Below, piece after piece: positions 1 through 10,100 of a stretch of DNA of 64,000 bases. The notes beneath the pieces are model-generated. The model did no database searches. It was not told where the DNA came from and saw only the letters and a list, made by a program, of their open reading frames with translations. A program made the position numbers and the translations under genes. Within the stretch, counting starts at the first letter, position 1; each line of letters starts with the position of its first letter. Origin of the DNA: Mariannaea sp. PMI_226 (Eukaryota > Ascomycota > Sordariomycetes > Hypocreales > Nectriaceae); assembly GCA_024336345.1 (NCBI GenBank), contig JANFOG010000014.1:1-64000 (forward strand), read 5' to 3'.

Positions 1-2642
1 GCCGCGATGTCCTCAAGGTTGAAATTGGCCCGCTCCTTGGCTGTGAACTTCTCCTTCGTAATGGATGCCGCGACCTGTCGCCACCAGGCGACCTTGAACT
101 TGGGCACCTGGGCGCGCCCGCACGCCTGGCTAAGGCACTTCGAAACCGTTTCATCACGCCAAACCTCGCCGTCCAGCGTTGACCACAGGTACGGCGATAG
201 GAGCGCCCCAGGCTTGACCTGGCGTAGGAACGTCTGCCGTAGCGGCTGCACGACTGCTAGGAATGTCAACAAGAGTTCCGCGACCGGTGGCGGTAGGAAA
301 CGGATGTTGTCCGTCTCCTTGCCAGTCTGCTCCTGGCTTTTATGGTATCGTACGTATACTATGACCATCTTCTCCCATATTAGTATGCTGCGACGCCGGC
401 CTCTATTGGCATATGTTATGGAAAGTAGCTCTGGCGCCCTTAGCGGAGGCGCTGGCGAGACGTGCTTCAGTGTGATCATCAACTTCAGAAACTCTTGTGC
501 GTGGGATTCGTACACAGCCATCGCCTGCCGACATAGTAGTCTCTTTCCCTCGCAGCTACCGCTTGTGTCGTCTCTCTCATTCCGCACGAAGACTTGTCGC
601 AGCTCCGCTCTCTGCTCAATCTGCCGGAGCAAGGCATCGTGTGTGCCGGAGAGCAACTCCTCGTTTCTCTTATCTGTCAGCCACGATCCGCCATAGTCCT
701 CAGCGTCCAGATCGTCGTGAAGCCGCCATGCCTCAATTGGTATGATATCGTTTGCCCCGAATAGCAAATCATCGTAGAGCAGCGAGCGAGCCCGTTTGTA
801 TTCCGATATGATCAGTTGCGATACATGCTTCATGTGCAGCTTTGTTCCTAGGTAATCAATCTCTTGGCCGTCTAGTGACCAACGCGCTTGGTTCCTGGAG
901 ATGGCCGACCTCGCCACCGTCGAGAGGTAGAGCCGCCACTGTAAGATATGGCCGAACGCCGTCTCTTCCCTCTGATGCATATACTTTCTGCATAGCCTTT
1001 CCAGCAGACCAGGAATCCGGTCCTCGTCATCTCTCTCATAGAAGCACGCAGCCTCAAACAGGAGAAGTTGCGCTGTCCACACCAGTGCCGACAGGCTGCT
1101 ATTGTAATTCCCAGGGTCGTCCCAGCTGCTGAGCTTCTTCCGCCGCCGTGCGGCCTCGTCCAATTTATCATTACCCGTGCCCTTCCTGTTGTTCTTGTCA
1201 TTGCCACTCTTGCTCTTCAGCGCCTTCCGGCTTAGCATGGCACAAAAGCTGATCACCGGCGACCGGAAAGGTGTGCTCCCAACAGAATGGCAAATCAGTG
1301 CAATATAGAACCTCCGGATCGCACAAATCAGCCCTGACTCATGCCCACTATTAACCCCCTCATCTTTCACCTCATTCCTAGTCTGGTATTCAACTCCGTT
1401 ATTCTTGCCTCCTCCAATCTTCTCGACCCTGCCCTCATCTTCCTCCCGTAGTGCGCTAAAAATGTCATCCATCGCCTGCTGCTGCTTATCAGTTGGCTTG
1501 ATCACATCCCGTGGCATCATCTGGTCCTCCCCCTCTCGGGTGAAGTGCCCCTCTTCGCGATATACTACCCGATAGTAGTAGACCAGCAGCTCTTTCATCT
1601 TATTGAAGTACGTCGTGAGCGTTGATGCGTTTTTGAAGTTGCGGAAGCCTATGTCCCTGCCCTTCTTGCCTATACCCCATGCGAAATCACTCAGTGTCTG
1701 CGCGCGCTGGTGCGTCATCTTCCGATCCTGCGACCTGTCCGATACCAGCATATAGGCGCTCCTGAGTAGAGCCTCCGCCGCGTCTAATATGCGCCTCATA
1801 TCGTTTTCGTTTTCATCGTGGTTGTTATCATCCTGATGATGATGACCGCTCCCATCGCCGCCAGGTTCGTCTCCACCACCAAGTAGTATATCTCTTTTAG
1901 GGGGTAGCTTGAAGGATGACTTGATCTCGGTGTCTCGGAGCCCCCGCAGGTGCGTTGGAAATCCAGTATAAACTAGCCATGGCTCCCGATCTGCTCGGCC
2001 ATTACCAGCATCCTCAACAACCGACGCCTTGTCCTCCAGATCGCGTGCTGCTACCTGTATGTCCCCTCTTAGCCCGCTGAAAAGCTGCTTTTCCTGTGAG
2101 GACGGTAGTGGCCCGGTGTATAGAACCGGCTGCTGCGCCGTACTGCTCGTTTGTGTAGTCAAGAATACGCCCTGATCTTTCTCTTCCTGCTCGATAATGG
2201 TGAAGTAGTCGATTCGTCCCTTTGCTGTGAAGTATGTCTGTAATCGGCATGCCTTCCACAGTGGTGCATTCTCTGTATGCTGCGATGCCATCTTCTTATG
2301 CCTGGGCATATGGTCGTGCATCTTATCTAACCTCCTCGTCACGTAGTCACACCCCTCATTATCGCACACGCATATATAGCCGGTGTATGCGGTTAGGCTG
2401 TCGATTCTTGCGCATGGCGTCCTCCTATTCGGCCTCCATTGTCGCAGCTCCTCTTGTCCCCGTAGTTCATAACTGGATAATAATTCGACTGTCGCACGTA
2501 ATTCCTCGTCTCTCATGCGGTGTGGCTCTCTGCGTAGGTGGTACTTCCAATTCCTTGGTCCGCCAGGCGTAAGGCATGTCCCGCACACCCGACATACCAC
2601 CACGCGATGCTCTGCGTTATACACGAAATCACCGATAGCCAT
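1..2642 (-). CDS. N-terminal part of an OrsD-type (telomere-linked helicase-like) protein, cut by the left edge
   Basis: The minus strand is open for 880 codons from an ATG at 2642 to base 1, with no stop; upstream of this ATG the frame soon meets a stop. Residues 17-41 form a first zinc finger (C17, C20, H35, H41, with the stretch NWKYHLRREPH) and residues 93-115 a second one (C93, C98, H111, H115). An acidic, His/Asp/Asn-rich linker follows at about residues 260-290, then a long mostly helical region. This layout is that of OrsD-family proteins, which in many fungi form the front half of very large RecQ-like helicases linked to telomeres. The helicase part, if present, would lie left of the window and is not seen. 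The reading frame shows no RIP damage although the next retroelements do. The family call rests on recognition of the zinc-finger region; the helicase fusion is inference. Confidence 0.7.
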   Translation of the reverse strand, partial: MAIGDFVYNAEHRVVVCRVCGTCLTPGGPRNWKYHLRREPHRMRDEELRATVELLSSYELRGQEELRQWRPNRRTPCARIDSLTAYTGYICVCDNEGCDYVTRRLDKMHDHMPRHKKMASQHTENAPLWKACRLQTYFTAKGRIDYFTIIEQEEKDQGVFLTTQTSSTAQQPVLYTGPLPSSQEKQLFSGLRGDIQVAARDLEDKASVVEDAGNGRADREPWLVYTGFPTHLRGLRDTEIKSSFKLPPKRDILLGGGDEPGGDGSGHHHQDDNNHDENENDMRRILDAAEALLRSAYMLVSDRSQDRKMTHQRAQTLSDFAWGIGKKGRDIGFRNFKNASTLTTYFNKMKELLVYYYRVVYREEGHFTREGEDQMMPRDVIKPTDKQQQAMDDIFSALREEDEGRVEKIGGGKNNGVEYQTRNEVKDEGVNSGHESGLICAIRRFYIALICHSVGSTPFRSPVISFCAMLSRKALKSKSGNDKNNRKGTGNDKLDEAARRRKKLSSWDDPGNYNSSLSALVWTAQLLLFEAACFYERDDEDRIPGLLERLCRKYMHQREETAFGHILQWRLYLSTVARSAISRNQARWSLDGQEIDYLGTKLHMKHVSQLIISEYKRARSLLYDDLLFGANDIIPIEAWRLHDDLDAEDYGGSWLTDKRNEELLSGTHDALLRQIEQRAELRQVFVRNERDDTSGSCEGKRLLCRQAMAVYESHAQEFLKLMITLKHVSPAPPLRAPELLSITYANRGRRRSILIWEKMVIVYVRYHKSQEQTGKETDNIRFLPPPVAELLLTFLAVVQPLRQTFLRQVKPGALLSPYLWSTLDGEVWRDETVSKCLSQACGRAQVPKFKVAWWRQVAASITKEKFTAKERANFNLEDIA

Positions 2643-3058
2643 ACCCAAACTCCAAGTGTGTTCATATGCTGTAATCGCGGGTACTTACAATCAGACCTTC
2701 TTCAGACCGAATTGTTGAAACTGAATGTTATAGAATAAAATGTTACCCCTATCTATATGATCATTTTATTGTCAATTATGACTATTTACTACTAACTAGG
2801 GTCATTCTTCATTCTTTACTGCCTTTTCCTTTTTCTTTTCTTTTTCCTTTGTTTGTTAGTAGATTACCGTTGAACGCCCATTGGTAAATTGACCAATCAC
2901 CATCGACTCTTTCATGCGAATCCTCTTTCAAGCGACCACCTTTAATTTTACCCTGCGACCGCCACCTAAAAAGCCACTTGACTGTGGACAGGGGTATCCT
3001 CTTTGAAGCAAAGAGGTTCAAGTCATCACAGCTAGGACCTATCCCTCTTTTGCCTGGT

Positions 3059-3118
3059 CTTTGGGTCAGACATAGGGTCGCTCTTAGGGTCAGTCTTAGG
3101 GTCGGTCTTTGGGCTAGG
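3059..3118 (+). repeat. Five 12-bp tandem units with telomere-like TTAGGG cores
   Basis: Five consecutive 12-base units run from 3059 to 3118. The two best units are CTTAGGGTCAGT and CTTAGGGTCGGT; the flanking ones carry CATAGGG or CTTTGGG in the same place. The array sits between the OrsD-type gene and the retrotransposon reading frame, about 590 bp before the latter's start. Retrotransposons that insert in fungal telomeres are known to carry degenerate telomere-like repeats near their ends, which makes the position suggestive. Confidence 0.75.
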
Positions 3119-3522
3119 TTGAGAATCCCACTTATACCTAGCTTTCCCACAACCTGGTTTACTAGCTTTCTCTTTATAAGAGCCTTTTTCCTATTTTCTA
3201 TAGGACCCCTTTCTCTATTTTATTCCCTAAGGAATATTCCTATAGAGCTTTTTAAGAGGATATTTAGGATATTTTTTCCTATTTTTTCCCTTACCTTTTG
3301 GGCCCACTAGAGACTTTCTTCCATATAGATATCCTAGCTACCCTATACCCACCCTTTCGCTAGCTATTAGCTAGGAATCCCTACATACTGCCCCTGGTTT
3401 CTAGTCCCCCCGACTGGATATAGCTATTGCTGCCGCTGACTAACGTCCCCGGTTTCCTTCCCTTCCGGATGGATAGAAGCTATAGCTGCCACTGGCTTAT
3501 AGTAACTGGCTTCCCTAGTCAC

Positions 3523-3544
3523 AGACCATTTGATCAAATGGTCT
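3523..3544. repeat. Perfect 22-bp palindrome
   Basis: The half-site AGACCATTTGA is followed directly by its exact reverse complement, with a central TGATCA. It lies 158 bp before the retrotransposon ATG, in the presumed 5' untranslated part. Confidence 0.9.
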
Positions 3545-3702
3545 TACTATAGCTAGCAGCTTTTCTAGATATAGGCCGCCCTATCTGCCTAACTAGAATA
3601 TAGCCGCCCTTTTCGCCGCCTTTTCGGTTACGAATATAGCTGCTATCGCTAGAGCTACAGAACATAGTCGCCCCGCCCTGCCTGGCACCCGGGCCCGGCA
3701 AC

Positions 3703-6549
3703 ATGCCCCACCTGCCGTGCCCGACCTGCCCGGGTGTCTATTCCAATATGCTAGAGCATATTCGGAAGAAACACCCCACAGAGGCATATACAGACTTACA
3801 GCTTCAGCCTTTTAACCTTTCTACATGCCCCAATTGCCACACAGCTTGCAAAGGCAAACATGGCATACAAACCCACCTAGCTAAGGTTCATGGAATCCAA
3901 GGATCCTCACATATATCAACTTTGCCTAGGGCAATAGACCCAGATAGGCCCAGAAGGATCCAAAGGACTAGAGCCTTCAGCATCCCAACTAATAGGAAAC
4001 GGCTCGCTAGAACACCCAGTCCAACCACCGAACGCCCAGCGATTCGGCAACGAACATATAGCGTTTCTAGCGGGTCTGACTCATCCGTCTCCACAGCTTT
4101 CGACCCCACTAGCTACCAACCTAGGTCTCCGTCCCTAGCCCCGGCTCTGTCTCACACACGGGCCCGGGCCCCGGCTAGCACTAACAGGAATAGGGCTGCC
4201 TCTAGCAGTTCCTTGCCTTCTATATCTAATATAGGAAGGTCAGTGGAAACAGCAGAAATCCCCAATCTTCCTATAGAACCCGGAGACCTAGACCTTCTAT
4301 TCCAAGAAGACTCTCTAGAAGCTAGGCACCGGAAGGTCCTAGAACCCTTACTAGAAAAGCGATCCGTTCGAGCCCTTATCGCCTACTCTAAGGTACCTAT
4401 TCTAGAGAAAAAGCTACATGCAAGACATACAGCTCTAGTTACCCAAGCTAGCAAAAGGTGTGCTGAGGCATTCCTTAAAAGACCGTCTGAAAAGGCCCTG
4501 CTGGACCTGCTGCTATTACCTAGGGTAGTAGCAATAGCATATAAGGCAGGCCAATTTGGACCTACCTTGAGGGCATATCCAAGAGACCGCCCAGATGTCC
4601 CAGAGGATATAGATTCCCTGCCGAACCGGCCACAATCCGATCCCGTAACCCAGGCGATTCGGTATCTAGAAAAAGGCTATGTAGGTAAGGCAGCTAGAGC
4701 TCTATATGACTCTGCCCCCTTGGCTCCTGAGACCCAGGAAACCCTTGACCTATTACGGGAAAAACACCCTATAGGCCCGGACAACCCGTTCCAAGGAGCC
4801 CGACCCACTCCCGGCCAATCTATCACTATAGAAGCTATTCAAAAATCCCTAGCTTCTATATCTAGGGAAAAAGCCCCCGGCCTGTCCGGCTGGACCCGGC
4901 CTCTGCTAGATATAGCAGCCAGGGACACTTCCTTCCTCAGCTTCCTACGCCTCCTATCGGATATGATTCGCCAGGGAACCGCCCCCGGTTCGGACCTACT
5001 ATGTGCAGCCCGTCTTATAGGCTTGCAAAAAGATGATGGGGGAGTCAGACCTATAGCTATAGGTTGTATGATATATAGGGTAGCTATGAGAGCTATCCTT
5101 ATTACCTTATATAACCCAAACATGCTTCTGCCTAACCAGCTAGGTGTGAATACCCCAGGAGGTGTAGAACCTGCTATTTTCCTTATGGAAGAAGCTATAT
5201 ATAGCGGCAATTGGTCCTATATGTCTTCCTTAGATATATATAACGCCTTTAACAACACAGATCGGGCTGCTATAGCAGCTGCTGTAGCTAAATATGCCCC
5301 AGCGTTATATAGAGCAGCTGGTTGGGCATACAATCAAGCTAGCCTCTTACTAACAGCTGGGGGAATAGCTATAGCTTCTGCCCAAGGAGTCAGACAGGGA
5401 GATCCCTTTGGCCCCTTGCTATTTTCACTAGCTTTTCGCCCCCTATTAGAGGCCCTTGCGGCAGCTCTTCCAGGGTCAACCTTTGTGGCCTATCTAGATG
5501 ATGTCTATTCCTTAGATAAGGAAGAAGGCAAAACGCTAGAAACTGCAGAACGAATCTTCCAACAGTCACCCTTCCAACTGAACCTACGGAAAAGCAAGGA
5601 AACAAGCATCCAGCAGCTAAGGTCAGAAGGAACAGCTATCCTAGGCTCCTATATAGGCCCTGTAGCCTCTAGAAGGAATTTTCTATCCAATAGAATATCC
5701 CTTCTAAAGAAGACTATAGAGACCGTTTTGGAACTGCCTAAACAGCATAGCTTACTATTGCTAAGAGGCAGTATTCACCTTCTTCTAAGACACCTCCTTA
5801 GACAGCTAAATCCCTTATGCTTGGAAGACCTATGGGAAACAGCTGATAAGGCTATAGAAGGAGCCTTACAGCAGCTAGCTTCTAGGGGCCCAGGAGATCA
5901 GCTTCCAGTCTTGAACCCAGACCTAATAGCCCTGCCGGCTAGGAATGGGGGCTTCGGAATCCCTATACACAAGGACCTAGCCGACGGGCTATATCAAGCA
6001 GCTAAGGAAACAGCTAGGAAGGTTATAGCCAATATAGCCCCCAGTTTTTCCCTACCAAATAGCTCGCCTTTCGGTCCCGAAACTAGCCTGATTCCAACTG
6101 CCCAAGAAGTCCTAGCAGCTAGCAACAAGGAACGACTCGAGAGACTAGAAAACACTCTTCCAGCCGCCCAGCTGCCTGCCCTACTAGAAAACAGTAGCTA
6201 TCTAAGCCGTAAGTGGCTTGGGGTCTTGCCTACCCAAAAACAACATACCCTTGCAGACCCAGAAGCCACCGAAGCTATAAGGAATCGCTTCCTTTTACCT
6301 ACTGTTTCTATAGGGAATAGCTGCAGCAAATGCGGCAGCCTAGCCGGCCACAACCACGAAGATGTGTGTAAAGCAGCCAATAGGAAATGGACCTCCCGCC
6401 ACAACCAAATAGTCTATGCCTTCAAAAACGCCCTTTCTTGCAAGACTAACCTAGCTGTGGAATTGGAACCCCATATCCGGGAAACGGACCGCCGACCAGA
6501 CTTCGCCTCTATAGGAATAGCCGGTATTACTATGATGTTAAAGTCGTAG
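3703..6549 (+). CDS. Reverse transcriptase protein of a REL-type non-LTR retrotransposon, C-terminus frameshifted
   Basis: The 948-residue frame starts with two C2H2 fingers (C6, C9, H19, H24 and C42, C45, H58, H63), then a Ser/Arg/Pro-rich linker. The reverse transcriptase follows: motif A around D511 (SLDIYNAF), a RQGDPFGP motif near residue 565 and the catalytic YLDD with D599-D600. A CCHC knuckle (C874, C877, H885, C889) precedes RHN at 899-901 and RPDF at 931-934, which match the start of the restriction-like endonuclease of R2/CRE elements. The frame then fails: the expected YYDVKVV continuation lies in another frame from about 6525, and a further piece continues in a third frame from about 6632 to 6841. 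So the nuclease is split by two frameshifts; the element is probably dead, or the sequence has small errors. Leu CTA, Ile ATA and Val GTA codons are unusually common. Confidence 0.85.
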   Translation: MPHLPCPTCPGVYSNMLEHIRKKHPTEAYTDLQLQPFNLSTCPNCHTACKGKHGIQTHLAKVHGIQGSSHISTLPRAIDPDRPRRIQRTRAFSIPTNRKRLARTPSPTTERPAIRQRTYSVSSGSDSSVSTAFDPTSYQPRSPSLAPALSHTRARAPASTNRNRAASSSSLPSISNIGRSVETAEIPNLPIEPGDLDLLFQEDSLEARHRKVLEPLLEKRSVRALIAYSKVPILEKKLHARHTALVTQASKRCAEAFLKRPSEKALLDLLLLPRVVAIAYKAGQFGPTLRAYPRDRPDVPEDIDSLPNRPQSDPVTQAIRYLEKGYVGKAARALYDSAPLAPETQETLDLLREKHPIGPDNPFQGARPTPGQSITIEAIQKSLASISREKAPGLSGWTRPLLDIAARDTSFLSFLRLLSDMIRQGTAPGSDLLCAARLIGLQKDDGGVRPIAIGCMIYRVAMRAILITLYNPNMLLPNQLGVNTPGGVEPAIFLMEEAIYSGNWSYMSSLDIYNAFNNTDRAAIAAAVAKYAPALYRAAGWAYNQASLLLTAGGIAIASAQGVRQGDPFGPLLFSLAFRPLLEALAAALPGSTFVAYLDDVYSLDKEEGKTLETAERIFQQSPFQLNLRKSKETSIQQLRSEGTAILGSYIGPVASRRNFLSNRISLLKKTIETVLELPKQHSLLLLRGSIHLLLRHLLRQLNPLCLEDLWETADKAIEGALQQLASRGPGDQLPVLNPDLIALPARNGGFGIPIHKDLADGLYQAAKETARKVIANIAPSFSLPNSSPFGPETSLIPTAQEVLAASNKERLERLENTLPAAQLPALLENSSYLSRKWLGVLPTQKQHTLADPEATEAIRNRFLLPTVSIGNSCSKCGSLAGHNHEDVCKAANRKWTSRHNQIVYAFKNALSCKTNLAVELEPHIRETDRRPDFASIGIAGITMMLKS

Positions 6550-6864
6550 CTATTTCAGCTATTTCAGCTAGAGAGGAAGCCACAAGACCCTTTCTAAAGC
6601 AGCAGAAGACAAAAGAAGGAAATATGCCTGCTTGGGCAGATATTTTCATCCTTTAGTCTTTTCTGCTGGAGGGCTTATGGAGAAGGAAACAGCTAAAACC
6701 TATAAGAAGCTCCAAGAGCTATTGGAGCCTTCTATAGCTAGCTGGCTTGATACCTCTATTGGTCTTGTCTTGACTAAGACTCGAGCCTCCTCTGCAGTTT
6801 CTATCATTCCGGCCCCCACCCGGAATAGCTCCCCTTTCTAGTCCCTTTCACTAGGTCTTCCCTA

Positions 6865-7040
6865 TGTCTTCCATTTCTATATATCCCTTCCCTATATACC
6901 TTCCTTTTCTATATACCTTCCTTCCTTATATACCTTTCATTTCTATATACCTTCCTTTCCTATATATCCTTCTTTTCTATATATCTTCTTTCTTTATTTT
7001 TCCCCCTTTATATTTCCTTTTATATATCTTCCTTTTTACC
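6865..7040 (+). repeat. Pyrimidine/TATA tandem tract after the retrotransposon
   Basis: Imperfect units of about 18-20 bases, of the form CCTTCC followed by TTTCTATATA, are repeated roughly eight times directly after the last retrotransposon coding fragment. Variable 3' tandem tails are common in non-LTR elements, so this may be its tail. Confidence 0.6.
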
Positions 7041-7178
7041 TTCTGAATTCTATCTATTTCCTAGAATGCTATAATGTAAGATAGAAAACTAGAAACATAA
7101 GAGCAAATAAGCTTTATATAGTAATACTAACCCCAATCCAAACCCAATCTTTTTAATAAGTTCAAAAAGATGATGTTA
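7018..7178 (+). repeat. Dispersed repeat D, copy 1
   Basis: About 150 bases align with 40286-40442. Shared landmarks are a CTAGAAT pentad region, AGATAGAAA, AAATAAGC and a stretch ending with CAAACCC. Differences are mostly C/T or G/A transitions. It resembles an LTR end but no full element was traced. Confidence 0.6.
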
Positions 7179-10100
7179 GCAAGCAGCGGAATGAGATTTC
7201 ACTTATAATATACTATTAGCATTTTGAGGTAATTAAAAGGAATAAGTTTAACAAATTAGCATAAGAAACCAACAAAGGCCTATTTATATGGCCTTGAGGA
7301 TAAGATCTTCGGAGGGGAGATATTGTATTATAGCCTGATTATTTGCAGATTATATATTAAATTATCCCCATAAATTTCTCGCCAATTATAACTTAATCAT
7401 TCGGAATTATAAATTGATTATAGTAATTACCTCTATAATTACTATAATTATTTATATAATCATTATAATTAGGGACCTAATTATAGTAATTACCTTAGAT
7501 AGTACCTAATATATAAACCATAGTTATTACTATTAGATAGCCTATTTAGCTATTTAGCTTTTAATATTATATCTTAGTTACCACAATCTCTTATATATTA
7601 CTAAATGTAATATTATACCCTCTACCTGTTCGCTTTTAGTACCGTCTCTGGTACTCTCTGCCAATATAAACCAATTATGACCGGTTTATCCCTTGGGAAT
7701 AAGTTAGATTGTTATATCTTAGAATCTTACTTTTATATCTACAATTATTAACCCCTTTAGCATACTATCTATCTTCATTGCCTTACTTACTCAATTCTTC
7801 TTCTATTATTTTAAGCATAATATTTTTATTATAAGCAATATTATAAACTATTTGCTAATTCTTTATAAAAGTAGATTTAATTAAATTCATCTAAGTATAT
7901 ATTTATGAAGAAAGGGAAGGTAAGAGTTTCCTAATTATAAATAAGGACGTTATTATTATAGACCTTAGAGAGATCTATAAGTATTAACTTACTTAATTCT
8001 AAGCTTGAACAAATTGGTCTTATTAGGCTAGTAATAACAAAATCTGTCTTTTTATTAATACTAAAGGAGATATCTCTTCTGCCTTATGCTATATTAAATC
8101 TTAAGCTCCTTTTCAAAATGAGATTATTAATTAAAAAGATTGGAAAGCATATTATAACAATTTCTAATAGATATTCTAAAAACTTCAAGATAGTAGATAG
8201 GCAATAAACTTTTAGTTTATATCTTTCCTTATTATAATTATATATAATATTAATAATATTATTATTATTAATTAAGATATAATATATATTAAATCTTTTA
8301 AAATAATTAAAAATACTAAAGGGATTATTAAGAGGAATTAATTAAATGCTTTACTCCCTTTAAGCTATAAAATTACTATTTATAATAACCTCACCTTTAG
8401 ATATCTATCTCTTATTGCCCTAAAAGCTAAGATGTTCAATAAGCATCTATTTGCTAGCTATATTAATTTTAATTAAAACCACTAGATTTACTTTATATTT
8501 AATAGAAAGCTTATATATTTATATTTTTATAATACCTTAAGAGACAGAAGGGAAAGATGAGCTAAGGCTATTTGCCTAGCTTTCTAAGAGTTCCTTACAA
8601 AAGCTAGTCTGCTATTTGACTTTAGCTTCCTAGGCATGCTAATTATACCCCAGATTGATAATTGGAGCTATAATTACCTTTATGCCTTTATTTTGAGCCA
8701 GCATTTATATTATCTTATTAATCTAAATTATTTATAGCTACTTTAAGTTATTAGCCCGCAATTTCTATAAATAGATAATAATGTTAAGCCAGTCTTTAGC
8801 ATTCCTAAGATATATTTTTAAGACTGGACCTTGGCCCCTTAGAAGGCAGTTGGGCAAGTTATAAGATTTATAATAAAACATATTTATACCTTCATCCTAA
8901 TGGTCATTTTTGACAAACTTGGCATCTAAGACCAAACCTTCCTTATTAACGGAATTGAGATTGAGTTATACTAATATTAGACTATTAGGTATATTCCTTA
9001 GAATGGGGATAATTTAATTAAAAGGTCTAAACTATATACTAATCTTAGGGGATTTTAATATCTTAAGTGGGAAAGCAGAAATGCCATAAGGAATTATTAT
9101 ATTAATAGGATTATTTTAAGAACTAAGCTAAATAATTACCCTTAAGTTTAACGTTTTTGGCTAACTATTAATATCCAATTCCCTTAGGTCCTAAGGGAAA
9201 TTACTAATAAATAGATTGGCGAGCTATTAGGAGTTAATTTAGAAAGTATGTATTTTACTAATATATAAATTGCTTGCATTTTAAGCTATATTAAATATAT
9301 AACATCTTAACTCTATTGGAATAAATAAAGCAAGCCACATTATAAAGTTTCTATAGATATATAAATATCTAAAATTAGCTATCCTTATATAAAAATATTA
9401 TAAAGGAAAATTCTTTATTAATATAAAAGATATTAATAAATCTATTCTAATTAAATAGAAAATTAAAAATCTCCCGGTCATTTAAATATAACTTAGGTAT
9501 TTAAACTAAATGGGCCTAGATCTTATTAAAAATTGCATAGGACTATTAGCAGGAGATAAAAAAGAACAAGCCAAACCCCCCCTGCGGTTAACTGAAGAAA
9601 AGCTAGATAAGTATACAATAAGAGCAAAATGATATTTAAAAACAGGCTTAGAAATGGGCCTAACCCTCTATTAGACCAATCAGCAAATAAAGAAGACCAA
9701 ATCATCAATAAAAAAACCATAATAACATAAGCTCAAATCATTTCAAATACTAAAAATATATTTCAAATTATTAAGTCACCACTTGCCTATAATACTAAAG
9801 GTATTAAGGAATAAATAGAGGATTGGCTCAATATAAATAGGATCTAAATAATGGACCTTAAGTATTGTGGATTTATATATGGTTTTTATATAATAAAGGG
9901 ACTTGACAAATAGGCCAAGAGGATTTGCACATTATTATAGCAATTTCCAATAGAGGTAATCATTATAATTAAAATTAGAAAGCCAAAAGCCTTCCTAATT
10001 AGAAAGGATAGGTATACACAAGATATTAACAGACTAACTACAATAATTAACAAGAATATGACCCGGGATTAGTGTAAAGTACAATAGAGATTTCTTTATA

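Larger units (their letters stand above)
3059..7045 (+). mobile_element. Non-LTR retrotransposon of the restriction-like-endonuclease (R2/CRE) type, ends undefined
   Basis: One long reading frame carries C2H2 fingers, reverse transcriptase, a CCHC knuckle and a PD-D type nuclease region. This is the plan of site-specific non-LTR elements such as R2, CRE and the telomeric MoTeR elements; no apurinic-type endonuclease is seen in it. The left boundary is set at the telomere-like array and the right at the end of a pyrimidine/TATA-rich tandem tract, but neither end is proved and no target-site duplication was found. The segment is compositionally odd, very rich in CTAG, TATAG and AGCT strings. 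Confidence 0.6.

Noticed and set aside
7..696. Plus-strand frames of 229 and 82 codons at the left edge
   Set aside because: They are shadows of the 880-codon minus-strand frame, which carries clear zinc fingers.
2809..3310. Opposing frames around the telomere-like array
   Set aside because: The Leu/Arg/Thr repeats in them are produced by the 12-bp array; no independent domain is visible.
9526..9720. Hydrophobic minus-strand frame resembling a membrane peptide
   Set aside because: It lies in the AT-rich RIP-like block, where T-rich codons give hydrophobic residues by composition alone.
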